Assembly (NCBI GenBank): GCA_910588295.1
Contig: CAJUQO010000001.1
Span: 1-64,000, forward strand
Source: an uncultured Lachnospiraceae bacterium
GTDB lineage: Bacteria > Bacillota > Clostridia > Lachnospirales > Lachnospiraceae
Direction of reading: 5' to 3'
DNA length: 64,000 nucleotides
Each line of letters begins with the position of its first letter. Position 1 is the first letter of the stretch. The translations under genes were made by a program, and so were the position numbers. The notes under the pieces were generated by a model. That model made no database searches. It saw only the letters and a program-made list of their open reading frames with translations, and was not told the DNA's origin. Shown here piece by piece: positions 44,643 through 52,659 of the stretch.

Positions 44643-44681
44643 ACGGACACCTGACTCCAGTATCCCCTGTCAGGCGTCCGT
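44643..44681. terminator. bidirectional terminator between WYL gene and small protein gene
   Basis: ACGGACACCTGAC (44643-44655) pairs with GTCAGGCGTCCGT (44669-44681), with T-rich runs on both outer sides. It lies between convergent stop codons at 44591 and 44724. Confidence 0.88.
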
Positions 44682-44723
44682 TATTTTGTTTCAATACCTT
44701 GTAATATCTCAGCAAAAAACGTA

Positions 44724-44951
44724 TTATTCCTCATCCGGTTTTTTCTTAAGTACTTCCATGATCTCATCATAGCTCCACTCACTTGCCTTGATCGCATCAA
44801 GAAGTTTCTCCCTTTTTTCCGCTTCTTTCTGGGCGAGAAGATCTTTCAGCTCCGCCACAGCCGCATTATATTTTTCTTTGTATTTCGCAACATCTTCTTG
44901 CGCTTTAGCGATCCTGTCGTCAATTGCAATTACCTTTCTGGGTCTAGCCAT
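44724..44951 (-). CDS. small coiled-coil protein, 75 residues
   Basis: The protein starts MARPRKVIAIDDRIAKAQED and has a heptad-like KEKYNAAVAELKDLLAQKEAE helix, then an acidic end. Similar MARP(R/K)K small helical proteins occur in Lachnospiraceae chromosomes and mobile elements, with no known function. AGGAGGTG lies before ATG, so translation is well supported. It is monocistronic with the bidirectional terminator downstream. Confidence 0.75.
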   Translation of the reverse strand: MARPRKVIAIDDRIAKAQEDVAKYKEKYNAAVAELKDLLAQKEAEKREKLLDAIKASEWSYDEIMEVLKKKPDEE

Positions 44952-45045
44952 TGATGTACACCTCCTATTTATTTAATAGTTTTATACTAGCATAAAGTTT
45001 TTGATATGACAAGTGAGGAAACTCATTTTTCCGAACCCAACCACC

Positions 45046-45768
45046 TTAATTTGCCGATACCTCCTGTATACCTTCTGACTCCGTCTGGGTAATCAATTCA
45101 TTATCCACCATGCTGCCCAGCACCTGCTCTGCCCGTCGGGCGGCCAGCTCGGCGTTTACGTCAGGGGAATAAGCCGAGGGCGCATTGGGAACCCCGGCCA
45201 GCATAGCCGACTCGTAATCTGTCAGCTCAGAAGGCGATTTATCAAAATACCCCGCCGCCGCCTCGCCTATGCCGTAATGCCCGCTGCCAAAATAGGCGGT
45301 ATTCACATACAGTTCAAAAATCTCTTCTTTGCTGTACAGCTTTTCAATATCCAGGGCCGCAAAAACCTCCGCGGCTTTCCGTTCCATTTTCTTTTCCTGG
45401 GTGAAAAGCATATTTTTGGCAATCTGCTGAGTGATGGTGCTGCCGCCCTCCTTGAATCTGCCCGCTTTGATATCATTGAATACAGCGCGGCAGATAGCGA
45501 TGGGATCGATACCTCCGTGATTCATAAACCTGTGATCCTCCACCGAAATAACGGCATCTATGTAAAATTCCGACATTTCATCATATGTGATAAAATCTTT
45601 ATCATTGCGGATCTCTGCCACTCTCTCTTCCATGGATTTCTGCGCTAAAGCCTCCTGATACATCCGATAGCCCTTCACACCGAAAAAGGTAACCGCCGTC
45701 ACTCCCGCACACAACAGCAGTAAAAACATAATGCCGATAATTTTTCTGATCCAGTGTTTTTTCTTCAT
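45046..45768 (-). CDS. monofunctional peptidoglycan glycosyltransferase (GT51)
   Basis: Membrane-anchored enzyme that polymerises lipid II into glycan strands. The 240-residue protein has one N-terminal membrane segment (about residues 10-30), the catalytic glutamate in ISVEDHRFMNHGG, GGSTITQQIAKNML, and LYVNTAYFGSGHYGIGEAA, all family 51 motifs. There is no transpeptidase domain, so it is MtgA-like rather than a class A PBP. The longest frame begins at 45828; ATG 45768 follows AAAGGAG. It follows the small membrane-protein gene on the same strand. Confidence 0.9.
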   Translation of the reverse strand: MKKKHWIRKIIGIMFLLLLCAGVTAVTFFGVKGYRMYQEALAQKSMEERVAEIRNDKDFITYDEMSEFYIDAVISVEDHRFMNHGGIDPIAICRAVFNDIKAGRFKEGGSTITQQIAKNMLFTQEKKMERKAAEVFAALDIEKLYSKEEIFELYVNTAYFGSGHYGIGEAAAGYFDKSPSELTDYESAMLAGVPNAPSAYSPDVNAELAARRAEQVLGSMVDNELITQTESEGIQEVSAN

Positions 45769-45775
45769 AGTACCT

Positions 45776-45991
45776 TTATCTCCTTTCCATTTTTGTAAGC
45801 AGAAAATCCGCCATGTCACTGACCACACTGGCCGCTATATTTAAGATCGCCAGTAAAACCAGCAAAATACAAAATACCGAACCGCCCGCAAGAAATACCG
45901 CCCCGTTTAGAATAAATCTTATCTTACCCATGTATCCTTTCTCCATCATTTTCTCAATATTTTTATTAATTTTTTTATCTTCCCCTATCAT
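45776..45991 (-). CDS. small membrane protein upstream of the glycosyltransferase
   Basis: A roughly 71-residue protein with a charged N-terminal part and one or two hydrophobic segments (FILNGAVFLAGGSVFCILL, LAILNIAASVVSDMADFLL). The open frame continues upstream to a TTG at 46009; ATG 45991 or an internal ATG near 45931 (with AGAAAGGA before it) may be the true start. It ends 8 bases before the glycosyltransferase start, so the two are probably co-transcribed. Function unknown. Confidence 0.5.
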   Translation of the reverse strand: MIGEDKKINKNIEKMMEKGYMGKIRFILNGAVFLAGGSVFCILLVLLAILNIAASVVSDMADFLLTKMERR

Positions 45992-46098
45992 AATGGTTTC
46001 ATCTGACAATTCCGTGACTTTAATGTGAGAGATTTGTCACTTTGTTACTGTCTGCACCCGAGCCACGCAACGGCGAACAGGGAAAAAATGGAGGGCTA

Positions 46099-46127
46099 TT
46101 GTCTTTTGTCGATATTGTGTGTATAAT
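46099..46127 (+). promoter_or_regulatory. promoter of the 106-residue membrane protein gene
   Basis: TTGTCT (46099-46104) and TATAAT (46122-46127) are 17 bases apart, 36 bases before the start codon at 46163. Confidence 0.75.
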
Positions 46128-46162
46128 GGCGGAAAAAAGATTGACAGAAAGGAACCAGATCT

Positions 46163-46483
46163 ATGCAGGGAAACAATAGTTTTCGTTATGTAATACGGAT
46201 TATCGCAGGCGTGTATCTCCTCTATCTCGCCTGGAACCTGATGGGCGGCCTGCGCTCCGGCGAGACTTCGGGATTCGTTTTCATCATCGGCATTGCAGTA
46301 TTTATTATCGCAGGCGTTTTTTTTATTCTCGACGCTCTGCGTAATATGCGCCGGGAAGCCCTTGACAGCCGGGCGGAGTCTTTGGAAGATCAAACGCCTT
46401 CAGAAGAAAACGACGAAGAACCTCTTTCCGAAGATACAACGCCGGATGACGACGTCGTTACAAAAAAGGAAGACGAGCCTTAA
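46163..46483 (+). CDS. small membrane protein with acidic tail, 106 residues
   Basis: Two membrane segments (about residues 9-27 and 35-57; IIAGVYLLYLAWNL and FIIGIAVFIIAGVFFIL) are followed by a soluble tail rich in Glu and Asp. I recognise no family. AAAGGAACC lies before ATG, and a clean promoter is upstream, so the gene is well supported. It lies upstream of the FucU-like gene, which has its own promoter. Confidence 0.7.
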   Translation: MQGNNSFRYVIRIIAGVYLLYLAWNLMGGLRSGETSGFVFIIGIAVFIIAGVFFILDALRNMRREALDSRAESLEDQTPSEENDEEPLSEDTTPDDDVVTKKEDEP

Positions 46484-46535
46484 ATCGCTTGATTTTGCTT
46501 TGCGCAAAAGCAGCCAAAGAAAAGAAATTTTCAGA

Positions 46536-46564
46536 TTGCGGCCTCTGCCCAAATACGGTACAAT
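46536..46564 (+). promoter_or_regulatory. promoter of the FucU-like gene
   Basis: TTGCGG (46536-46541) and TACAAT (46559-46564) are 17 bases apart. AGAAAGGA precedes the start codon at 46621. Confidence 0.65.
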
Positions 46565-46620
46565 AGCAGTAAAATATTCCCTGCGGGGAGCGGTCCAAGA
46601 GCGACCAGAAAGGACGTATT

Positions 46621-47079
46621 ATGTTAAAAGGTATACCTACCATCTTATCACCGGAGCTTTTGAAGGTTCTTGACGAAATGGGCCATACGGACGAGCTGAC
46701 CATCGGCGACGGCAACTTCCCCGGCCACACTTACGGCAAACGTGTGATCCGCCTCGACGGACACGGCGTTCCCGAGATCCTAGACGCCATCCTGCAGGTC
46801 ATGCCTCTGGATACATACCCGAACGCCGAGGGCGTGATGGTGCCGCCCTGCACCCTGATGGCCGTTGAGCCCGGCGACGACGCCAAGACGCCGATCTGGG
46901 ATACCTACAAAGAGATCGTAGCCAAACATGATCCCCGAGGCGCCGAGTGCTTTGAGGAAATCAATAAATGGGATTTCTACAAGAAGACAAAAGAAAATTC
47001 CACCCTGGTCATTATGAGCAGCGAGACCGCCATCTACGCCAACATCATTCTGCGCAAAGGCGTCGTAATCAACGAGTGA
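46621..47079 (+). CDS. RbsD/FucU-family sugar mutarotase
   Basis: A 152-residue cytosolic mutarotase-like protein. MLKGIPTILSPELLKVLDEMGHTDELTIGDGNFPG carries the family His and Asp, and the end (TLVIMSSETAIYANIILRKGVV) is typical of FucU. L-fucose or another pyranose may be the substrate. No fucose isomerase or kinase lies near, so it is an orphan. It differs in sequence from rbsD of the ribose-type operon. Confidence 0.85.
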   Translation: MLKGIPTILSPELLKVLDEMGHTDELTIGDGNFPGHTYGKRVIRLDGHGVPEILDAILQVMPLDTYPNAEGVMVPPCTLMAVEPGDDAKTPIWDTYKEIVAKHDPRGAECFEEINKWDFYKKTKENSTLVIMSSETAIYANIILRKGVVINE

Positions 47080-47171
47080 TCGAGTTATCCGCCAAATTAG
47101 CATGTAAAAAATACGCGGACAGCCTGTCTGAGCCGTTACGATACGCACAGGTTTCCTGCATCTTCAGACAA

Positions 47172-47222
47172 AAACTGCCGCAGAGCGTTGCCCCCATACG
47201 GAGCAATGCCCTGCGGCAGTTT
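47172..47222. terminator. bidirectional terminator between the FucU-like gene and ptsI
   Basis: AAACTGCCGCAG pairs with CTGCGGCAGTTT with an inner GC/TTGC stem; T-rich sequence flanks both sides. It ends the plus-strand FucU-like transcript and, read on the other strand, the PTS operon. Confidence 0.85.
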
Positions 47223-47240
47223 CTTATTAATAGCCCGCCG

Positions 47241-47270
47241 CATTTGGCATCCGTTTAGGGATGCCAAATG
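47241..47270. terminator. second hairpin downstream of ptsI
   Basis: CATTTGGCATCC (47241-47252) pairs with GGATGCCAAATG (47259-47270) with a 6-base loop, just beyond the ptsI stop at 47278. It has no T-run of its own, and may protect the 3' end. Confidence 0.6.
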
Positions 47271-47277
47271 TCCGATT

Positions 47278-48891
47278 TTATTCTGCGTCTCTGATCTTCT
47301 TGCGCACCGACAGGATGCATCCCGGCGATACGGACAGCTCGTCAAGCCCCATTTTCAGGAACTCCTCCGTCAGCGTCGTATCCGCGCCCAGCTCGCCGCA
47401 GATACCGGCCCAAATGCCCTCCTTGTGAGCATTGTCCGCCACCATTTTAATCAGGCGGAGCACCGCCTCATGATGGGCGTTGTAGAACGGATCTAATTTC
47501 GCGTTCTGACGGTCAATAGCCAGGGTATACTGAGTCAGGTCGTTGGTACCGATACTGAAGAAGTCCACATGCTTGGCCAACTGGTCGCTGATGACGGCGG
47601 CGGCCGGAGTCTCGATCATGATTCCCTCTTCCACCTTGCCGATCTTCACCCCCTCGGAAGCAAGCTCCTCCTTTACCGACCGGGAGATGGCTTTGATCTT
47701 CTCCACCTCTTCCACGGACGTGATCATCGGATACATGATGGACAGATTACCGAAAGCGCTGGCACGGAACAGGGCGCGTAGCTGCGTACGGAAGATTTCC
47801 GGCCTGGTCAGGCAGATACGGATGGCGCGATAGCCCAGCGCCGGATTATCCTCCTTATCCAGTTCAAAATAATCCACCTGTTTATCCGCGCCGATATCCA
47901 GAGTACGGATGATGACCTTCTTGCCGCCCATGGTCTCGACCACTTTCTTGTAGGCCGCAAACTGCTGCTCCTCCGTGGGGTATGTATCCGATTCCAGATA
48001 CAGAAACTCACTGCGGAACAGGCCGATACCGCCCGCGTCATTCTCCAGTACCGATGCCAGATCACTGGGATTGCCGATATTGGCGTACAGATTGATCTTC
48101 TGGCCGGACTTTGTCACGTTTTCCTTGCCCTTCAAAGTCTGCAGGAGTTTTTTCTGCTCGTCGTCGGCTTCTTTTTTCTTGAAATAAGAAGCCAGCAGAT
48201 CCATGTCCGGATCAACGATAAACTTGCCCTCATAGCCGTCCACTACTGCGATCTTGCCGTCCCATGAATTGTCGATGTCCACCCCCACCAGGGCCGGGAT
48301 ACCCATGGTTCTGGCCAAGATCGCTGTGTGGGAGTTGGCTGAGCCCAGATGGGTCACGAAAGCCAGCAGCTTACTCTTATCCATCTGAACCGTCTCGCTG
48401 GGAGCCAGATCCTCGGCCACCACGATCACCGGATCGTCGCCGATATCCGTCCCGCTGCCTTTACCATGGAGGACAGTGATCACCCGCTCCGTGATATCCT
48501 TCACATCCGCCGCGCGGGCCTTGAAATATTCATTATCCATATTGGCAAACATCTCGGCAAAATTGTCGCCGGTGGCGGCGGCGGCATACTCCGCGTTGAC
48601 TTCCTGGGTGCGGATGATATTCTCTACAGACTCGTTGTAGTCCTCGTCCTCCAGCATCATGGCATGGACATTGAAAATCTCCGCATTGGCCTCGCCCACT
48701 TCTTCCAGAGCCTTTTCATGGAGGCCGTTTAACTGCTCGATCGCCTTGGCTTTGGCTGCCCCATACCGGGCCACCTCCGCCTCGATATCTTCCACCTTTA
48801 CACGCACGACCTCATTTTCCTCCTTGGAGTAAAACTTGACCCGGCCGATGGCGATACCGTTAAAGATCTTTTTTCCTTCTTTTTCTATCAC
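47278..48891 (-). CDS. ptsI: PTS enzyme I
   Basis: Phosphoenolpyruvate-protein phosphotransferase that starts the PTS phosphate relay. The 537-residue protein has the phosphohistidine in GSANSHTAILARTMGIPALVG, the PEP-binding TIM barrel with GIGLFRSEFLYL, and TNDLTQYTLAIDRQNAKL near the end. The longest frame starts at 48999, inside ptsH territory; GAAGGGGGAAG just before GTG 48891 gives a start MIEKEGKKIFNGIAIG. It follows HPr by 31 bases and is the last gene of the mannitol operon. Confidence 0.95.
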   Translation of the reverse strand: MIEKEGKKIFNGIAIGRVKFYSKEENEVVRVKVEDIEAEVARYGAAKAKAIEQLNGLHEKALEEVGEANAEIFNVHAMMLEDEDYNESVENIIRTQEVNAEYAAAATGDNFAEMFANMDNEYFKARAADVKDITERVITVLHGKGSGTDIGDDPVIVVAEDLAPSETVQMDKSKLLAFVTHLGSANSHTAILARTMGIPALVGVDIDNSWDGKIAVVDGYEGKFIVDPDMDLLASYFKKKEADDEQKKLLQTLKGKENVTKSGQKINLYANIGNPSDLASVLENDAGGIGLFRSEFLYLESDTYPTEEQQFAAYKKVVETMGGKKVIIRTLDIGADKQVDYFELDKEDNPALGYRAIRICLTRPEIFRTQLRALFRASAFGNLSIMYPMITSVEEVEKIKAISRSVKEELASEGVKIGKVEEGIMIETPAAAVISDQLAKHVDFFSIGTNDLTQYTLAIDRQNAKLDPFYNAHHEAVLRLIKMVADNAHKEGIWAGICGELGADTTLTEEFLKMGLDELSVSPGCILSVRKKIRDAE

Positions 48892-48922
48892 GGGTCTTCC
48901 CCCTTCGCAAATATCCTGCTGA

Positions 48923-49171
48923 TTACAGATTTTCTTCCAGAACCTTCCTGAACTCGGCCAGGCTTCCCTCATCCTCGCTGGAGACCGTGATCGTCTCACC
49001 GCTCTTTACGCCCAGTCCCATAAGGGCAAACAGTTTCTTTGCGTCGATGGTCTTCTCACCCTTGGTGATCTTGATATCGCCTGCCAGCCCCTTGGCCGCG
49101 TTTACAATAATGCCTGCCGGACGTGCATGGATACCTTCGGGATCTTTTACTGTGAAATCAAATGAACTCAT
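48923..49171 (-). CDS. ptsH: HPr phosphocarrier protein
   Basis: An 82-residue PTS phosphocarrier. GIHARPAG has the phosphorylated His and the conserved Arg. The position equal to Ser46 of Bacillus HPr, in AKKLFALMGLG, is Lys, so the usual HPr kinase site is missing, as in a number of Clostridia. It receives phosphate from enzyme I coded just downstream and delivers it to MtlA. AGGAGA lies before the ATG. Confidence 0.93.
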   Translation of the reverse strand: MSSFDFTVKDPEGIHARPAGIIVNAAKGLAGDIKITKGEKTIDAKKLFALMGLGVKSGETITVSSEDEGSLAEFRKVLEENL

Positions 49172-49283
49172 AACTGCATTCTCCTTTTCTTTTTTATTAT
49201 TTATTGATCAATCCGCCCAGGGCCTTATCCCCTGACGGTTCATCATTTACAATAATATATTCCTATCCATATCTGTATATAAT

Positions 49284-49562
49284 TTAAGAGCTGTATATCC
49301 GCACCGGTTCTATAGACAGGATGATTTTCTCCAGCGCTTTCAATGCCTCCGCCTCGTCCTCGCCGTCCGAGATGATCTCCACCCGGCCTCCCGGCGGGAA
49401 ACCCAGGCGCATCACGGACAGAGGCCTTTTCGCGTCGGCCATCCTTTCATCGGTCTGCAGCATAACCATGCTCCGGTATTTTCGCGCCACATCTGCCACC
49501 TGGCCGGCGGGACAGGCATGAAACCCCACTCTTTCTGACAACTGAATTGTTTTCGTGAGCAT
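49284..49562 (-). CDS. HPr-like paralog with altered active site
   Basis: A 92-residue HPr-fold protein beginning MLTKTIQLSERVGFHACPAG. The phosphoryl histidine is present but the conserved arginine of HARP is replaced by Cys (HACP), and the Ser46 region is AKRPLSVMRLG without serine at position 46. The rest (GGRVEIISDGEDEAEALKALEKII) keeps the HPr beta-alpha pattern. It may be a specialised carrier or a regulatory decoy. It lies between mtlD and ptsH. The longest frame starts at 49601, but ATG 49562 gives the normal HPr beginning. Confidence 0.78.
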   Translation of the reverse strand: MLTKTIQLSERVGFHACPAGQVADVARKYRSMVMLQTDERMADAKRPLSVMRLGFPPGGRVEIISDGEDEAEALKALEKIILSIEPVRIYSS

Positions 49563-49608
49563 GCCTGCACCTCCGCCATTTCTCCACATGGTCTGTGGCA
49601 AATCTCCT

Positions 49609-50754
49609 CTATTTTACTACCGTATCGTAAGCCTCTTTCACCTGGGCCAACACCTTGGCGTCGGTGACGCCGGACACCTCGCGGAAAGCGTCTACCACGC
49701 CGCTGTCTTTGATCAGCTTCTGCAACTTAACGCTCTGCTCATCCTCCGGATTGTCGTAGTGCAGCGCCGCGCCGATACCGAGGATCAGTTTATCCACCGG
49801 AAGGCCATATTCCATAGCCGTCATGGTGGGCTTCACCAGACGATCCGTGGCGCTCAGCTTGCGCAGCGGCTCTCTGCCCACACGGGTAACGTCATCCTGC
49901 AGATAGGGGTTTTTAAAACGGCTGATGATTTTCTCAATATAGTGGGCATGGGCCTCGGGATCAAAATGATGCTTTTCCACCAGGCCCGCGCCGGACTGCT
50001 CCATGGCCTCATGCACCAGCTTATAGATCTCCGGATCAGCAATGGCCTCGCTGATAGTTTCATATCCCTTAATCACCCCCAGATAAGCGGTGATACAATG
50101 CCCCGTGTTCAGTGTAAAGAGCTTTCTCTCAATGTAGGCCATCAGATCCTCCGCCAGATTCATACCGGCGATCTCGGGGATCTCCCCCTTAAAGGAAGCC
50201 TTCTCCACATTCCACTCGTAATAATTCTCCACCACCACGTCCGTGGGGATCTCGTTGCGCACCGGCGGCACGATACGGTCCACCGAGCAGTCGGGGAATC
50301 CCACATACTCGTCGCAGTAAGCCCTCTCCTCATCACTCAGGGCCGCATATACATGCTCTTTGAGCTGTGAGCTGGCGCGTATGGCATTTTCGCAGGCGAT
50401 CAGGTTCAGGGGCTCTTTTGAGCCGCTCTCCCTGCGGGCTTTGATACCTGCCGCGATCGTAGGGGCAATGCGCGGCAGTATGGTCAGGCCCACCGCCGTG
50501 GTGATGATCTCGGCGTCTCGGATGGCGTCCAGGATCTTTGTGCCGTTGGACATGATACCGTCCACATCGGTAATCCTGTGATCTTCCTTCTCCACGTCCA
50601 TGATATGGACTGTGTAAGCTTTATCCTGGGCCAGACGGTCAATGATCACCGGGTTTACATCTGCAAACACCACATGATACCCTGCCTGGGCCAGCAGCAT
50701 CCCGATGAAACCGCGTCCGATATTTCCAGCGCCGAATTGAATGGCTGTTTTCAT
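49609..50754 (-). CDS. mtlD: mannitol-1-phosphate 5-dehydrogenase
   Basis: NAD-dependent enzyme that oxidises mannitol-1-phosphate to fructose-6-phosphate. The 381-residue protein starts MKTAIQFGAGNIGRGFIG, the Rossmann motif of MtlD, and has CITAYLGVIKGY with catalytic-region His/Lys context. ATG 50760 and ATG 50754 are both possible; GAAGG 9 bases upstream favours 50754, the canonical family start. It lies downstream of mtlA and upstream of the HPr genes. Confidence 0.94.
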   Translation of the reverse strand: MKTAIQFGAGNIGRGFIGMLLAQAGYHVVFADVNPVIIDRLAQDKAYTVHIMDVEKEDHRITDVDGIMSNGTKILDAIRDAEIITTAVGLTILPRIAPTIAAGIKARRESGSKEPLNLIACENAIRASSQLKEHVYAALSDEERAYCDEYVGFPDCSVDRIVPPVRNEIPTDVVVENYYEWNVEKASFKGEIPEIAGMNLAEDLMAYIERKLFTLNTGHCITAYLGVIKGYETISEAIADPEIYKLVHEAMEQSGAGLVEKHHFDPEAHAHYIEKIISRFKNPYLQDDVTRVGREPLRKLSATDRLVKPTMTAMEYGLPVDKLILGIGAALHYDNPEDEQSVKLQKLIKDSGVVDAFREVSGVTDAKVLAQVKEAYDTVVK

Positions 50755-50801
50755 ATACATCTACCTTCTTTCTGATACTTACTATAGTAATTTGAACATA
50801 A

Positions 50802-52658
50802 TTATCCCAATTTTTCAAGGACTATGGCGGGATCTTTTGCCGTCAGCAGAGCTTCCATGATCTCCTCATCTTCGAGAGCCCCGCAAATGTTGCTCAGGAT
50901 CTCCAGATGCTCGTCGCCCACACCGGCGATACCAAACACCAGGTTCGCTTTCTCGTCGCCGAAAGGAACACCGTCGGGATACTGCAGCACCACGATGCCG
51001 CTCTTTTTCACCGTGCCCTTGGCCTGGGACGTGCCGTGGGGGATGGCGATACCCATGCCCATATAGGTGGTAGCCAGCTTCTCGCGCTCCTGCATGGCGG
51101 GAATATAAGATTCATCCACATACCCCAGCTTGTGCAGCAGCTCACCGGCCGCCTGGATCGCTTCTTCCTTCGTGTCCGCCTTCTGCCCCAGCAGAATACC
51201 TTCCCTCACCAACAGGCCCTTGTCGTCTTTCTTCTCCGGCTCCGCCGGTTTCTCCTCCACCTGGGCCGCCGGGACTGATCCGCTGGCAGTCACCTGCTCA
51301 AACAGCGCATCCAATGCCGGGTCGGCCAGGAAATTGCCAATGGTGACAAGCTGCGCCTGGGGCGCCGATTTCGCCGCGCGATCCTGCAGAATCGTCTGGC
51401 ATACTACGATATCCGCATCCCCGGGAACATTATCTACAGAAGTATTGGTCACGGTGATATCCGGGCGGATTCCTTTGATCCGGTTGCGGAACTTAGTGGC
51501 GCCCATGGCCGAGGAGCCCATACCCGCATCGCAGGCAAACACGATCTTGCGGATTTCACCGGTGACCTTCACTGTGCCGGCGGGAGCTGCCATACCTTTC
51601 GATTCCGCTTTCATGGAGTTCATCTGATTCTGGGCATCCGACAGGCTCTTGGCGCCGGAAACCCGGATAATCGGGCTTGCCACAAGGAAAGATACTCCCG
51701 CTGCAATAATCACACCCAAAGCCGAAACCAGCATCTGTGTTTTCGGTGTCATCATCATAAATGCGATAATGGAACCCGGTGAGGCCGGACCGTTCAAACC
51801 GGCTCCCGTGATCATGTAAAACAGAATGGCACAGGCATTACCGGCTATGGGCGCTACGATTACGGCAGGATTCATCAGCACATACGGGAAATAAATCTCA
51901 TGAATACCACCCAGGAAATGGATGATAACCGCACCGGGAGCTGAACTTTTTGTCGCCGGATCTTTGGAAAATGCCCCGTAGGCCAGCAGCACGCCAAGAC
52001 CAGGGCCGGGATTGGATTCCAGCATATACATAATGGATTTGCCAAGCTCCTCTACCTGCTGGCTTCCCAAAGGAGTAAACACACCGTGGTTAATCGCGTT
52101 ATTCAGGAACAGCACCTTTGCGGGCTCCAGGAAAACAGATACCAGCGGAAGCAGGCTGTTATTGATCAAAACTTTAACACCAGCGGCCAAAATGCCTAAA
52201 ATCACTGACATGACCGGGCCGATTCCATAATAACCGATAATGGCCAAAATCAGGCCCAGGATACCCACGGAAAAGTTATTGATCAGCATCTCAAAACCAG
52301 TGGGGATATGGCCGTCAATCATCTGATCAAATTTCTTGATCACCCATCCGGCCAGGGGGCCCATCACCATGGCGCCCATCAGCATAGTATACTCAGAACC
52401 GCAGATACAGCCGATCACGGCAATGGCGCCCATCACGCGTCCTCTGTCGCCGCCCACCATCTTACCGCCCTGGCTGGCGATCAAGATCGGCAACAGGTAA
52501 GTCAGAATCGGACTGACCATAGAATTTAACTGGGCGTTGGGGATCCATCCGGTATCAATGAACAGCGCCGCCAGGAACCCCCACGCGATAAACGCGCCGA
52601 TGTTCGGCATGACCATTCCGGAAAGAAACTTTCCAAATGCCTGTACTTTGTTTTTCAT
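50802..52658 (-). CDS. mtlA: mannitol PTS transporter EIICBA
   Basis: A 618-residue mannitol-specific permease. The membrane EIIC domain (about residues 1-340) has GDRGRVMGAIAVIGC and GGIHEIYFPYVLMNP with the conserved GIHE motif. EIIB follows with phosphocysteine in FACDAGMGSSAMG, then a Pro/Glu-rich linker, then EIIA with the histidine in GIAIPHGTSQAKG. All three domains in one chain, C-B-A order. ATG 52658 overlaps the mtlR stop (TGAGATG), so translation is coupled; GAGGAGG lies in the mtlR tail. A longer frame from 52694 lies inside mtlR. Confidence 0.94.
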   Translation of the reverse strand: MKNKVQAFGKFLSGMVMPNIGAFIAWGFLAALFIDTGWIPNAQLNSMVSPILTYLLPILIASQGGKMVGGDRGRVMGAIAVIGCICGSEYTMLMGAMVMGPLAGWVIKKFDQMIDGHIPTGFEMLINNFSVGILGLILAIIGYYGIGPVMSVILGILAAGVKVLINNSLLPLVSVFLEPAKVLFLNNAINHGVFTPLGSQQVEELGKSIMYMLESNPGPGLGVLLAYGAFSKDPATKSSAPGAVIIHFLGGIHEIYFPYVLMNPAVIVAPIAGNACAILFYMITGAGLNGPASPGSIIAFMMMTPKTQMLVSALGVIIAAGVSFLVASPIIRVSGAKSLSDAQNQMNSMKAESKGMAAPAGTVKVTGEIRKIVFACDAGMGSSAMGATKFRNRIKGIRPDITVTNTSVDNVPGDADIVVCQTILQDRAAKSAPQAQLVTIGNFLADPALDALFEQVTASGSVPAAQVEEKPAEPEKKDDKGLLVREGILLGQKADTKEEAIQAAGELLHKLGYVDESYIPAMQEREKLATTYMGMGIAIPHGTSQAKGTVKKSGIVVLQYPDGVPFGDEKANLVFGIAGVGDEHLEILSNICGALEDEEIMEALLTAKDPAIVLEKLG

Positions 52659-52659
52659 C

